The position numbers and the translations under genes are program-made. From Clostridiaceae bacterium (GTDB lineage Bacteria > Bacillota > Clostridia > Saccharofermentanales > UBA5734), in NCBI GenBank assembly GCA_012511525.1, contig JAAZFW010000325.1, positions 1 to 16,282 of the forward strand: 16,282 nt of DNA, given 5' to 3'. Positions 5,779 through 12,079 of this stretch are shown piece by piece (within the stretch, counting starts at the first letter, position 1; the number at the start of each line of letters is the position of its first letter). Under the pieces are notes generated by a model that worked only from the letters and a program-made list of their open reading frames with translations, had not been told where the DNA came from and did no database searches.

Positions 5779-7589
5779 CCATCAACCAGCAACAGGTAAC
5801 CGCCCGGGAAGGCGAAACCATTCTCGAGGTGGCCAAACGAAACCATATCCAGATCCCGACGCTCTGCCACCTGGAGGGGATCCACCAGATCGGCGCCTGC
5901 CGCATCTGTGTCGTCGAAGTTGAAGGCGCCAAGTCCCTGATGGCCTCCTGCGTGACCCCGGCGACGTCCGGCATGGTGGTGCGCACACACACGCCCAAGG
6001 TCCGCAAGGCGCGCAAGGTCCTGTACGAGCTGATGCTGTCCGACCACCCGACCGATTGCCTGCACTGCGCCCGCAGCCATGACTGCGAGTTCCGCCAGCT
6101 GGGCGAGGTGCTGCAGGTCGACGTCTCCCGCTTTGCCGGCCAGCGCTCCAAGAACCTGGTCGACACCTCCAGCGCCGCCATCGTGCGCGACAACAACAAG
6201 TGCATCTTGTGCCGGCGCTGCGTTTCGGTCTGCAACGAAATCCAGGGTGTCGGCGCCCTGAACGCCCAGAACCGCGGCTTTGGCACATCGATCAGCCCCG
6301 GCGGCGACTTGCTGCTGGGGTCAGCGGTCTGCGCGGCCTGCGGCCAGTGCACCCTGGTTTGCCCGGTTAACGCCCTCAAGGAAAAAGACGCGACGAAAAT
6401 GGTCTGGGACGCCCTGGCGGATCCCGAGCTGACGGTCGTCGTACAGACAGCCCCGGCCGTTCGGGCGGCGCTGGGCGAACCGTTCGGCATGCCACCCGGG
6501 TCGCTGGTGACCGGCAAGATGGCTGCTGCGCTGCGGCGCATGGGCTTCGACGCCGTTTTTGACACCAATTTCACCGCCGACCTGACCATCCTGGAGGAAG
6601 GCTACGAGCTGCTCGGCCGCCTGGCGGCCGGGGCCCTGGCCAACGGCGCGGTGACCCGGGAGCAGCTGGACACGCTGAATTTGCCAGGCCACCTGCCGCA
6701 GCCGGTTCTGCCCATGATCACGAGCTGCAGCCCCGGCTGGATCAAGTACGCCGAGCATTTCTACAGCCCGTACCTGGACCACCTGTCCAGCTGCAAATCG
6801 CCGCACATGATGCTGGGCGCGCTGACCAAAACCTGGTACGCCCAGAAGCAGGGCATCGATCCCAAGCGGCTGTTCGTCGTTTCGGTCATGCCCTGCACAG
6901 CCAAGAAATACGAGGTGACGCGGCCGGAAATGACCACAGACGGCATCGCCAATGTCGACGCCGTGCTGACGACGCGCGAGCTAGCCCAGATGATTCGCGA
7001 AGCCGGCATTGACTTCACACACCTGCCGGACGAGCTCTTCGACAGCCCGATGGGCTTGTCGACCGGTGCCGCGGACATTTTTGGCGTGACCGGCGGCGTC
7101 ATGGAGGCGGCTCTGCGCACGGTCTACGAGGTCGTGACCGGCCGCGAGCTGCCCTTTGAGCAGCTGCATGTCCAGCCGATTGTCGGTTTGGAGCGGATCA
7201 AGACTGCTTCGTTCCAGTTTGCGGATGTCAAGCCGGAGTGGTCTTTCCTGGAGGGTGTCACCGCCCGGATCGCCGTCACCAGCGGCCTTGCCGGTGCGGC
7301 CCATCTCCTGGACGAGATAGCAGCCGGGCAAAGCCCGTACGTGTTCATTGAGGTCATGGGCTGTCCGGGCGGCTGCATCAGCGGCGGCGGCCAGCCGCGG
7401 CCGGTCAATGACGATGTCCGCCGCAAGCGTCTGGAGGCGATCTACCGTGAGGACGAAGGCAAGCCGATCCGCAAATCGCACGAGAATCCGGACATCCTGA
7501 CCCTGTACAGCGAATTTTTAGGCAGCCCGGGCGGCCATGTCGCGCACAATCTGCTGCACACCCACTATACGGTCCGGTCGAGGACCTGA
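5766..7589 (+). CDS. hydA: HydA: catalytic [FeFe]-hydrogenase subunit
   Basis: This 607-residue protein has the domain order of the catalytic subunit of multimeric group A [FeFe]-hydrogenases. The N-terminus holds a plant-type [2Fe-2S] (C34, C45, C48, C62), a His-Cys [4Fe-4S] (H94, C98, C101, C107) and a 2x[4Fe-4S] ferredoxin (C146/149/152/156 and C189/192/195/199). The H-cluster domain shows L1 TSCSPGW (319-325), L2 MPCTAKKYE (375-383) and L3 EVMGCPGGCISGGGQP (529-544). The small-subunit-like tail (SHENPDILTLYSEFLG) is complete. L1 differs from the textbook TSCCPxW by a serine at the second cysteine. The ATG at 5766 lies 8 bases after AAGGAGG (5751-5757), inside the end of hydB. No hydE, hydF or hydG maturase gene is in the window. 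A cytoplasmic H2-evolving or H2-oxidising role is expected. Confidence 0.95.
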   Translation: MFTMTINQQQVTAREGETILEVAKRNHIQIPTLCHLEGIHQIGACRICVVEVEGAKSLMASCVTPATSGMVVRTHTPKVRKARKVLYELMLSDHPTDCLHCARSHDCEFRQLGEVLQVDVSRFAGQRSKNLVDTSSAAIVRDNNKCILCRRCVSVCNEIQGVGALNAQNRGFGTSISPGGDLLLGSAVCAACGQCTLVCPVNALKEKDATKMVWDALADPELTVVVQTAPAVRAALGEPFGMPPGSLVTGKMAAALRRMGFDAVFDTNFTADLTILEEGYELLGRLAAGALANGAVTREQLDTLNLPGHLPQPVLPMITSCSPGWIKYAEHFYSPYLDHLSSCKSPHMMLGALTKTWYAQKQGIDPKRLFVVSVMPCTAKKYEVTRPEMTTDGIANVDAVLTTRELAQMIREAGIDFTHLPDELFDSPMGLSTGAADIFGVTGGVMEAALRTVYEVVTGRELPFEQLHVQPIVGLERIKTASFQFADVKPEWSFLEGVTARIAVTSGLAGAAHLLDEIAAGQSPYVFIEVMGCPGGCISGGGQPRPVNDDVRRKRLEAIYREDEGKPIRKSHENPDILTLYSEFLGSPGGHVAHNLLHTHYTVRSRT

Positions 7590-7592
7590 GCG

Positions 7593-7967
7593 ATGAACTT
7601 TGTTGGCAATTTGCTTTTCCTGCTGCTGGGCGGCTTCGCCCTGTCCCTGGGCTGGGCGCTGGCCGGGCTGCTGTGCTGCCTGACGATCGTCGGCATTCCG
7701 ATCGGGATCCAGTGCTTCAAGTTCGCAGGCCTGGTGCTCTGGCCGTTCGGGCGCGAGATCCATGAGCGCAAGACCGGCGCGGTCTCGCTGCTGGCCAATA
7801 TTCTCTGGCTGGTCTTTTTCGGCCTGGAACTGGCCCTGGTGAGCGCGGCCATGGGCCTGGCGTTCTGCGTCACGCTGATCGGGATCCCGTTCGGACTGCA
7901 GTACTTCAAGTTTGCCCGCCTGGCCCTGATGCCGTTCGGTGCGGTGGTTGTGCCCCGGCAAAGGTGA
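7593..7967 (+). CDS. YccF-family small membrane protein
   Basis: This 124-residue hydrophobic protein consists of two similar halves. TIVGIPIGIQCFKFAGLVLW (residues 31-50, followed by PFG) is matched by TLIGIPFGLQYFKFARLALM (94-113, followed by PFG), each preceded by a long hydrophobic segment. This duplicated block is the signature of the YccF (DUF307) family of inner-membrane proteins, whose function is unknown. About four membrane segments are likely. ATG 7593 is 3 bases after the hydA stop, with only a weak GAGG upstream, so translation is probably coupled to hydA and the gene belongs to the hyd operon. Whether it has anything to do with the hydrogenase cannot be inferred. It ends 1 base from the end of the convergent transporter gene with no visible terminator between them. 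Confidence 0.85.
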   Translation: MNFVGNLLFLLLGGFALSLGWALAGLLCCLTIVGIPIGIQCFKFAGLVLWPFGREIHERKTGAVSLLANILWLVFFGLELALVSAAMGLAFCVTLIGIPFGLQYFKFARLALMPFGAVVVPRQR

Positions 7968-7968
7968 A

Positions 7969-8934
7969 TCAGATAACCGGGAAGAGGATATTGGACAGGT
8001 AGATGACGCCGGTCATCGTCAGGGCACTGAGAATCGTTGTCATGATGACCACCTGGGTTGCGAAATCCGGGTGGTTATCGTTTTCGACGGCGATCAGGGC
8101 GCTGTTGACGGCGGTCGGAACGCTGGCCGAAATGAAGACGACCTGCGCCGGGAGGCCCTCCATCCCGAACAGCCAGATGAAGAGGAGGGCCAGAATCGGT
8201 CCGATGACCAGGCGGGTGAAGATGGCCAGATAGACATCGCGGTTATCGAGTTTGAGCTTGCTCTTGGAAAGCTGAATGCCCAGGGACAGCAGGGCGATCG
8301 GGACCAGGCCGTTGCGGGCGTAGTTGAGCACCGGCCAGATGGGCAGGACGCGGATGTCGTAAGGCACCAGCTTGAGCAGGAACGCCAGCGGCACCATGTA
8401 GACAGTCGGCATCTTGAGCACGTTGATAAGCGCCTGGCGGATTGAGAGGCTGGCCCGGCCAGCGTTGAAAAAGCCGAAAGTGTTGACACTGACGTTCTGG
8501 ACAACCAGGATCATGACCTGGATCGACAAGGCCAGCGTCAGGTAGGGGGCTTCGTCGCCGACCAGGTAGATGCCGGTGCTGAAGACCAGCGTGACCAGTG
8601 GAATGCCGATGTTGCCGGAATTGTAGAACATGACCGCGTTCTGAAAGGCATACGTCATGCTCTTGGGATACTTCTTGATCTTGGCCAGCACGAAACTGAG
8701 GCCGTAGTTCGTGCCCAGGATAAGTAGCGTGATGATAAAGGCCTTGACGGCATCGAGGCGGATGTCGGTCGTATACAGGTTGACAAATGTAAAGGACGGC
8801 ACAAACAGGTAGAAATTGATCTTGGTCAGGGTTGTGATCTGCAAGTTGAAGCGGCGGTCCAGCACAAAACCAAGGCCGATCAGGAAAAAGAGCGGCAGAA
8901 TGTTCTGCAGAAAAATCTGAATGATGACGGACAC
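7969..8934 (-). CDS. AEC-family (auxin efflux carrier type) transporter
   Basis: This 321-residue membrane protein has about ten hydrophobic segments in two halves, the layout of the AEC/bile-arsenite-riboflavin transporter superfamily. The first half carries NSGNIGIPLV (105-114) after a broken helix; the second carries the matching SVPTAVNSALIA (271-282). Known relatives export or import small organic acids such as malate or malonate, but many clostridial members have no known substrate. The frame is open to 9180, but the GTG at 8934 is preferred: AAGGAG (complement of 8943-8948) lies 8 bases upstream, the protein starts directly with a hydrophobic helix as in relatives, and the upstream frame reads as non-membrane, cysteine-rich sequence. 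It is divergent from the phosphoesterase gene, with promoters overlapping in the 121-base gap. Confidence 0.9.
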   Translation of the reverse strand: MSVIIQIFLQNILPLFFLIGLGFVLDRRFNLQITTLTKINFYLFVPSFTFVNLYTTDIRLDAVKAFIITLLILGTNYGLSFVLAKIKKYPKSMTYAFQNAVMFYNSGNIGIPLVTLVFSTGIYLVGDEAPYLTLALSIQVMILVVQNVSVNTFGFFNAGRASLSIRQALINVLKMPTVYMVPLAFLLKLVPYDIRVLPIWPVLNYARNGLVPIALLSLGIQLSKSKLKLDNRDVYLAIFTRLVIGPILALLFIWLFGMEGLPAQVVFISASVPTAVNSALIAVENDNHPDFATQVVIMTTILSALTMTGVIYLSNILFPVI

Positions 8935-8979
8935 GCGGCAGACTCCTTTGCGGTTTGCCCAAACCGGGCAGATTGCTCT

Positions 8980-9008
8980 ATTGTACGCAAGGTCCATGGC
9001 AAGTGCAA
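8980..9008 (-). promoter_or_regulatory. Candidate promoter of the AEC transporter gene
   Basis: Read on the minus strand, TTGCAC (complement of 9003-9008) and TACAAT (complement of 8980-8985) are 17 bases apart. The predicted start is about 40 bases ahead of the GTG start codon, leaving room for the AAGGAG site. The -35 matches the consensus at only three positions. Confidence 0.4.
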
Positions 9009-9020
9009 GCGGCGGTCTTA

Positions 9021-9029
9021 TGGTACAAT
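9021..9029 (+). promoter_or_regulatory. Candidate extended -10 promoter of the phosphoesterase gene
   Basis: TGGTACAAT has TGn followed by TACAAT (9024-9029), about 27 bases ahead of the ATG at 9056. No strong -35 is seen; its position overlaps the -35 of the divergent transporter promoter, so the two are probably mutually exclusive or jointly regulated. Confidence 0.4.
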
Positions 9030-9055
9030 GGGCAAAACAGCAAAAGGATGGCAGC

Positions 9056-9886
9056 ATGAACCGGATCACAACACAAATCAAGGTCGGTGCCCGGGCCTCG
9101 TTTTCGATTGTACACATCAGCGACACGCACATGACCCGCGCGGACGGGCGCGACGACGCCCGTAAACTGGAATTGGCCAATGCGCGCGCGGTTCATTTCC
9201 CTAAGGCCGAGTCTTTCTTGCTCGATGCGGCCGCCTGTGCACGGGACATCGGGGCGCCGCTGGTCCATACCGGTGACCTGATCGATTTTGTGTCTTTTGC
9301 GAATCTGGACTTTGCCAGGCAGTTCTGCTCACAACACGACTGTTTCATGGCAGCCGGCAATCACGAGTTCAGCCTGTATGTTGGGGAAGCCTTCGAGGAT
9401 GAAGCATACCGCAACCAGAGTCTTGAGCGCGTTCAGGGCGCTTTCACAAACGACATCCGTTTTTCGTCGCGCCTGATCGGGGGCGTCAATTTCGTCGCCA
9501 TCGACAATTCCTATTACCGGATTGAGCGCGAGCAGCTTGACCGGCTGCGGCTCGAAGTGAAGCGCGGCTGGCCGATCGTGCTGGCGATGCATACGCCGCT
9601 GCATTGCGAGCGACTCTATTCTTATATGATGACGGAGAAAAAGCGCCCCTGCGCTTACCTGATGGCAACGCCCGAGCCGCTGATGGCCGATTATCCTGAA
9701 TATCGGCTGCTTCAGCAGCAAGCCGACAGCACGACACTTGAGGCGGTCGAAATCATCACGTCCGAACCTCTGATCAAGGTATTGCTGACAGGCCATCTGC
9801 ACGCCGATCTCGAGTCGATGCTGACCCCGTCGCTGCCGCAGCTGGTCACCGGTACGCGAACCGTTCGCATTGTGCAATTCACCTGA
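9056..9886 (+). CDS. Calcineurin-like metallophosphoesterase
   Basis: This 276-residue protein contains the full metal-binding set of calcineurin-like phosphoesterases, in order: D23 and H25 (HISDTHM), D74 (HTGDLIDF), N102 and H103 (AAGNHEF), H179 (LAMHTPLH), and H247 and H249 (LLTGHLHADL). These bind two metal ions that cleave phosphomonoester or phosphodiester bonds. The substrate cannot be read from sequence; nucleotidase, cyclic-nucleotide or phospholipid diesterase roles are all known in the family. No signal peptide or membrane segment is visible, so it is probably cytoplasmic. ATG 9056 has AAGGA about 9 bases upstream and begins just before the first motif. The frame extends upstream to 8921, but that part overlaps the divergent promoters and transporter start and is rejected. 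A bulged stem and short T-run follow the stop codon. Confidence 0.88.
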   Translation: MNRITTQIKVGARASFSIVHISDTHMTRADGRDDARKLELANARAVHFPKAESFLLDAAACARDIGAPLVHTGDLIDFVSFANLDFARQFCSQHDCFMAAGNHEFSLYVGEAFEDEAYRNQSLERVQGAFTNDIRFSSRLIGGVNFVAIDNSYYRIEREQLDRLRLEVKRGWPIVLAMHTPLHCERLYSYMMTEKKRPCAYLMATPEPLMADYPEYRLLQQQADSTTLEAVEIITSEPLIKVLLTGHLHADLESMLTPSLPQLVTGTRTVRIVQFT

Positions 9887-9931
9887 CAGGCGGGACAAAC
9901 CTGCGGACTGCCTACGGTTACCCCCTGTTTT
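9886..9931 (+). terminator. Possible terminator after the phosphoesterase gene
   Basis: ACAGG-C-GGG (9886-9894) pairs with CCC-CCTGT (9921-9928) with one bulged C. A nested AACC/GGTT pair (9898-9901 with 9916-9919) sits inside, and the stem runs into TTTT (9928-9931). The long loop and short T-run make it weak. Confidence 0.35.
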
Positions 9932-9946
9932 CTGTCGGAATCAGCC

Positions 9947-9976
9947 TTGACAAGTTTTCCAGGGGCAGGCTATAAT
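9947..9976 (+). promoter_or_regulatory. Consensus promoter of the tRNA-Gly gene
   Basis: TTGACA (9947-9952) and TATAAT (9971-9976) are perfect matches to the housekeeping sigma consensus, with an 18-base spacer. The -10 ends 12 bases before the mature tRNA 5' end. This is the strongest promoter in the window, as expected for a stable RNA gene. Confidence 0.92.
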
Positions 9977-9988
9977 AACTACGCACTT

Positions 9989-10063
9989 GCGGGATTAACT
10001 CAGTGGTAGAGTGTCACCTTGCCAAGGTGAAAGTCGCGAGTCCGAATCTCGTATCCCGCTCCA
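9989..10063 (+). tRNA. tRNA-Gly (anticodon GCC), CCA encoded
   Basis: The 75-nucleotide cloverleaf is complete. Acceptor stem: GCGGGAT (9989-9995) with ATCCCGC (10053-10059). D arm: ACTC-AGTGGTA-GAGT, with the GG needed for D-loop/T-loop contact. Anticodon arm: TCACC-TTGCCAA-GGTGA, giving GCC, which reads GGC and GGT codons. The variable loop is AAGTC. T arm: GCGAG-TCCGAAT-CTCGT with one G-T pair, then discriminator T and an encoded CCA. The T loop reads TCCGAAT rather than the near-universal TTCRANY, so position 55 is C instead of T. The gene stands alone between a consensus promoter and an intrinsic terminator. Confidence 0.97.
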
Positions 10064-10064
10064 G

Positions 10065-10094
10065 AAGCCGGCCGCAGGCCGGCTTTTCCTTTTT
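10065..10094 (+). terminator. Intrinsic terminator after tRNA-Gly
   Basis: AAGCCGGCC (10065-10073), loop GCA, and GGCCGGCTT (10077-10085) form a perfect 9-bp stem followed by TTTTCCTTTTT. It begins one base after the tRNA CCA end. Confidence 0.88.
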
Positions 10095-10113
10095 CCTGCG
10101 AATCGATTATAAT
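10085..10113 (+). promoter_or_regulatory. Candidate promoter of the hprK operon
   Basis: TATAAT (10108-10113) is a perfect -10. The -35 at 17 bases, TTTCCT (10085-10090), is poor and lies in the T-tract of the tRNA terminator. A start near 10120 would give a leader of about 65 bases ahead of hprK. No cre-like operator was evident. Confidence 0.5.
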
Positions 10114-10184
10114 AAGGCCGGTAATCGCTTGCGGCGACGCGCTGTCCGCAGGGATTGGCCCAGAGAAGTTCGATGGAGGCTAGC

Positions 10185-11102
10185 ATGGCGCCCGTAAACC
10201 TCAAGACAATCGTCCGAGAATTCAACCTGGAGGTCATCGCCGACTTTGGCCGGCTGGAAGACATCCAGATCGCCGTGGCCGATGTGACGCGACCCGGGCT
10301 GCAGCTGGCCGGCTACTTCGACCATTTCGGCCCCGACCGCATCCAGGTGCTGGGCAACATGGAGACTGCCTTTCTGGAACGGCTCACACCGGATGACCGC
10401 CGCCAGCGCCTGGACGCGCTGTTCGAAAAAGGCATCCCCTGCCTGATCCTGACACGCAGCCACGCAGCCTGGCCCGAACTGGTCGAATGCGCCCGCAAAT
10501 ATGAAATCCCGGTCCTGCGCACCCAGGACATCACCGCCTCGTTCACCAGTTCCCTGGTCAAGTTCCTCAATGTCGAACTGGCCCCGCGCACCTCCCTGCA
10601 CGGCGTGCTCATCGAGGTCTACGGCGAGGGTATCCTGATCCTGGGCGAGAGCGGCGTCGGTAAATCGGAAACCGCGCTCGAGGTCGTCAAGCGCGGCCAT
10701 CGCCTGATCGCAGACGACCTGGTCGAGATCCGGCGTGTGTCGGATACGACGCTGCTGGGCCGCGCTCCGGAGATCATCCGCCATTTGATCGAAATCCGCG
10801 GCATCGGGATCCTGGATGTCAAGGAGCTCTATGGCGTGTCGTCGGTCAAAATCCAGGAAAATGTCGACTTTGTGATCAACCTGGAATTGTGGGATGAGAA
10901 GAAGCACTACGAACGTCTCGGCATCCACGAAGAAGAGACCGATATTCTTGGCATCAAGGTGCCGTCCATCACGATTCCGGTCCGGCCTGGACGCAACCTG
11001 GCCATCATCGTCGAGGTCGCGGCCATCAATTTCCGCCAGAAGAAAATGGGGTACAATGCGGCCAAAGCCCTGACAGACCGGGTTTTCGGGCCCGATTATT
11101 GA
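10185..11102 (+). CDS. hprK: HPr kinase/phosphorylase
   Basis: This 305-residue protein has the length and motifs of HprK, which phosphorylates Ser46 of HPr and removes the phosphate, controlling carbon catabolite repression in Gram-positive bacteria. An N-terminal regulatory domain (1-130) is followed by the kinase domain: the conserved H139 (SLHGVLIEVYG), Walker A GESGVGKS (154-161), the D177-D178 pair (LIADDLVEI) and the family signature EIRGIGILDVKELYG (203-217). IPVRPGRN (264-271) is also conserved. ATG 10185 is 5 bases after GGAGG; an in-frame upstream codon near 10155 adds ten residues without a better ribosome site and is rejected. hprK is the first gene of a seven-gene plus-strand run, and murB starts 8 bases after its stop. 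The HPr gene itself is not in the window. Confidence 0.97.
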   Translation: MAPVNLKTIVREFNLEVIADFGRLEDIQIAVADVTRPGLQLAGYFDHFGPDRIQVLGNMETAFLERLTPDDRRQRLDALFEKGIPCLILTRSHAAWPELVECARKYEIPVLRTQDITASFTSSLVKFLNVELAPRTSLHGVLIEVYGEGILILGESGVGKSETALEVVKRGHRLIADDLVEIRRVSDTTLLGRAPEIIRHLIEIRGIGILDVKELYGVSSVKIQENVDFVINLELWDEKKHYERLGIHEEETDILGIKVPSITIPVRPGRNLAIIVEVAAINFRQKKMGYNAAKALTDRVFGPDY

Positions 11103-11110
11103 GGAGCAGC

Positions 11111-12043
11111 ATGACCATACACCAAACGCTGCAAAACGATTTCGCGCAGGCGCTGGCCGAAGAGTCGCCGTCCCGGCTGCGCTTCGACGAGCCGATGGAC
11201 CGCCATACCTCGTTTCGGATCGGCGGCCCGGCGGATGCTTTTTTCGAGCCGGACAGTATCCGGGCGGTCGAACAGGCGCTGCGGTTTTGCAAAAACCGCC
11301 AGATTTCCTGCACGATCGTCGGAAACGGCTCGAACCTTCTGGTTTCGGATCAGGGGATCCGCGGTCTGGTGCTGGCGGTCGGCGATTCCCTGTCCGGCAT
11401 CGAGCGCCAGGGCGACGTTTTGCTGGTCATGGCCGGAACACGGCTGTCGGCTCTGGCGGCGTTCGCCGCGCGTCAGGAACTGACCGGCCTGGAATTTGCC
11501 TCCGGGATTCCCGGAACCCTGGGCGGAGCCATCCAGATGAACGCCGGCGCCTACGACGGCTGCATGCAGGACGTCGTCCGGCAGACCGACTTTGTGGATG
11601 AAGATCTCGCTTGCCGCCAGATCAATGGCGAGGAGCATCAGTTCGCATACCGTCACAGCGCGTTTTCCGAACGCAGCGCGGTTATCCTGCGCGCTCGTTT
11701 GGAACTGAATCCGGGCTCCTACGGAGCTATCACGGCCAAGATGAACGACCTGGCCGAGCGGCGCCGCCAGTCCCAGCCCCTGGAGTGGCCCAGTGCCGGC
11801 AGTGTCTTCAAGCGTCCGCCGGGATTTTATGCCGGGAAGCTGATCAGCGACTGCCAGCTCAAGGGTTATAGCATCGGCGACGCCCAGGTGTCAGAGAAGC
11901 ACGCCGGTTTCATCGTGAACCGCGGCGCGGCCACCGCCCGCGACGTTTTACGCCTGATCGAGCACATCCAAATGGTTGTATCCGACAAGACCGGTGTCTG
12001 GCTTGAACCGGAGATCAAATGCATCGGGGACTGGACGGCCTGA
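11111..12043 (+). CDS. murB: UDP-N-acetylenolpyruvoylglucosamine reductase
   Basis: MurB uses NADPH and FAD to reduce UDP-GlcNAc-enolpyruvate to UDP-MurNAc, the second committed step of peptidoglycan precursor synthesis in the cytoplasm. The 310-residue length fits the short type II form common in Gram-positive bacteria. Visible motifs: RIGGPADAFF (36-45) and GNGSNLLVSDQGIRG (71-85) for FAD; GLEFASGIPGTLGGAIQMNA (126-145); Y180-R181 (AYRHSAFSE); catalytic S231 in PSAGSVFKRP (227-236); and the catalytic glutamate E301 in LEPEIK (298-303). ATG 11111 follows GAGGAG. The stop codon lies inside the inverted repeat CGGCCTG/CAGGCCG (12036-12042 with 12051-12057), which has no T-tract. Its place between hprK and rapZ is a known arrangement in clostridia. 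Confidence 0.97.
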   Translation: MTIHQTLQNDFAQALAEESPSRLRFDEPMDRHTSFRIGGPADAFFEPDSIRAVEQALRFCKNRQISCTIVGNGSNLLVSDQGIRGLVLAVGDSLSGIERQGDVLLVMAGTRLSALAAFAARQELTGLEFASGIPGTLGGAIQMNAGAYDGCMQDVVRQTDFVDEDLACRQINGEEHQFAYRHSAFSERSAVILRARLELNPGSYGAITAKMNDLAERRRQSQPLEWPSAGSVFKRPPGFYAGKLISDCQLKGYSIGDAQVSEKHAGFIVNRGAATARDVLRLIEHIQMVVSDKTGVWLEPEIKCIGDWTA

Positions 12044-12079
12044 CCGCGGCCAGGCCGACTACGGACGGGGGGGATCTTC

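Noticed and set aside
7571..7586. GGTCC/GGACC inverted repeat at the end of hydA as a terminator
   Set aside because: It has only five pairs and no T-tract, and the next gene starts within 7 bases.
8921..9055. N-terminal extension of the phosphoesterase frame back to 8921
   Set aside because: It crosses the divergent promoters and the transporter start. The ATG at 9056 has its own ribosome site just before the first metal motif.
8935..9180. N-terminal extension of the AEC transporter frame up to 9180
   Set aside because: The added residues are not membrane-like, overlap the divergent phosphoesterase gene and its promoter, and the GTG at 8934 has an AAGGAG site at good spacing.
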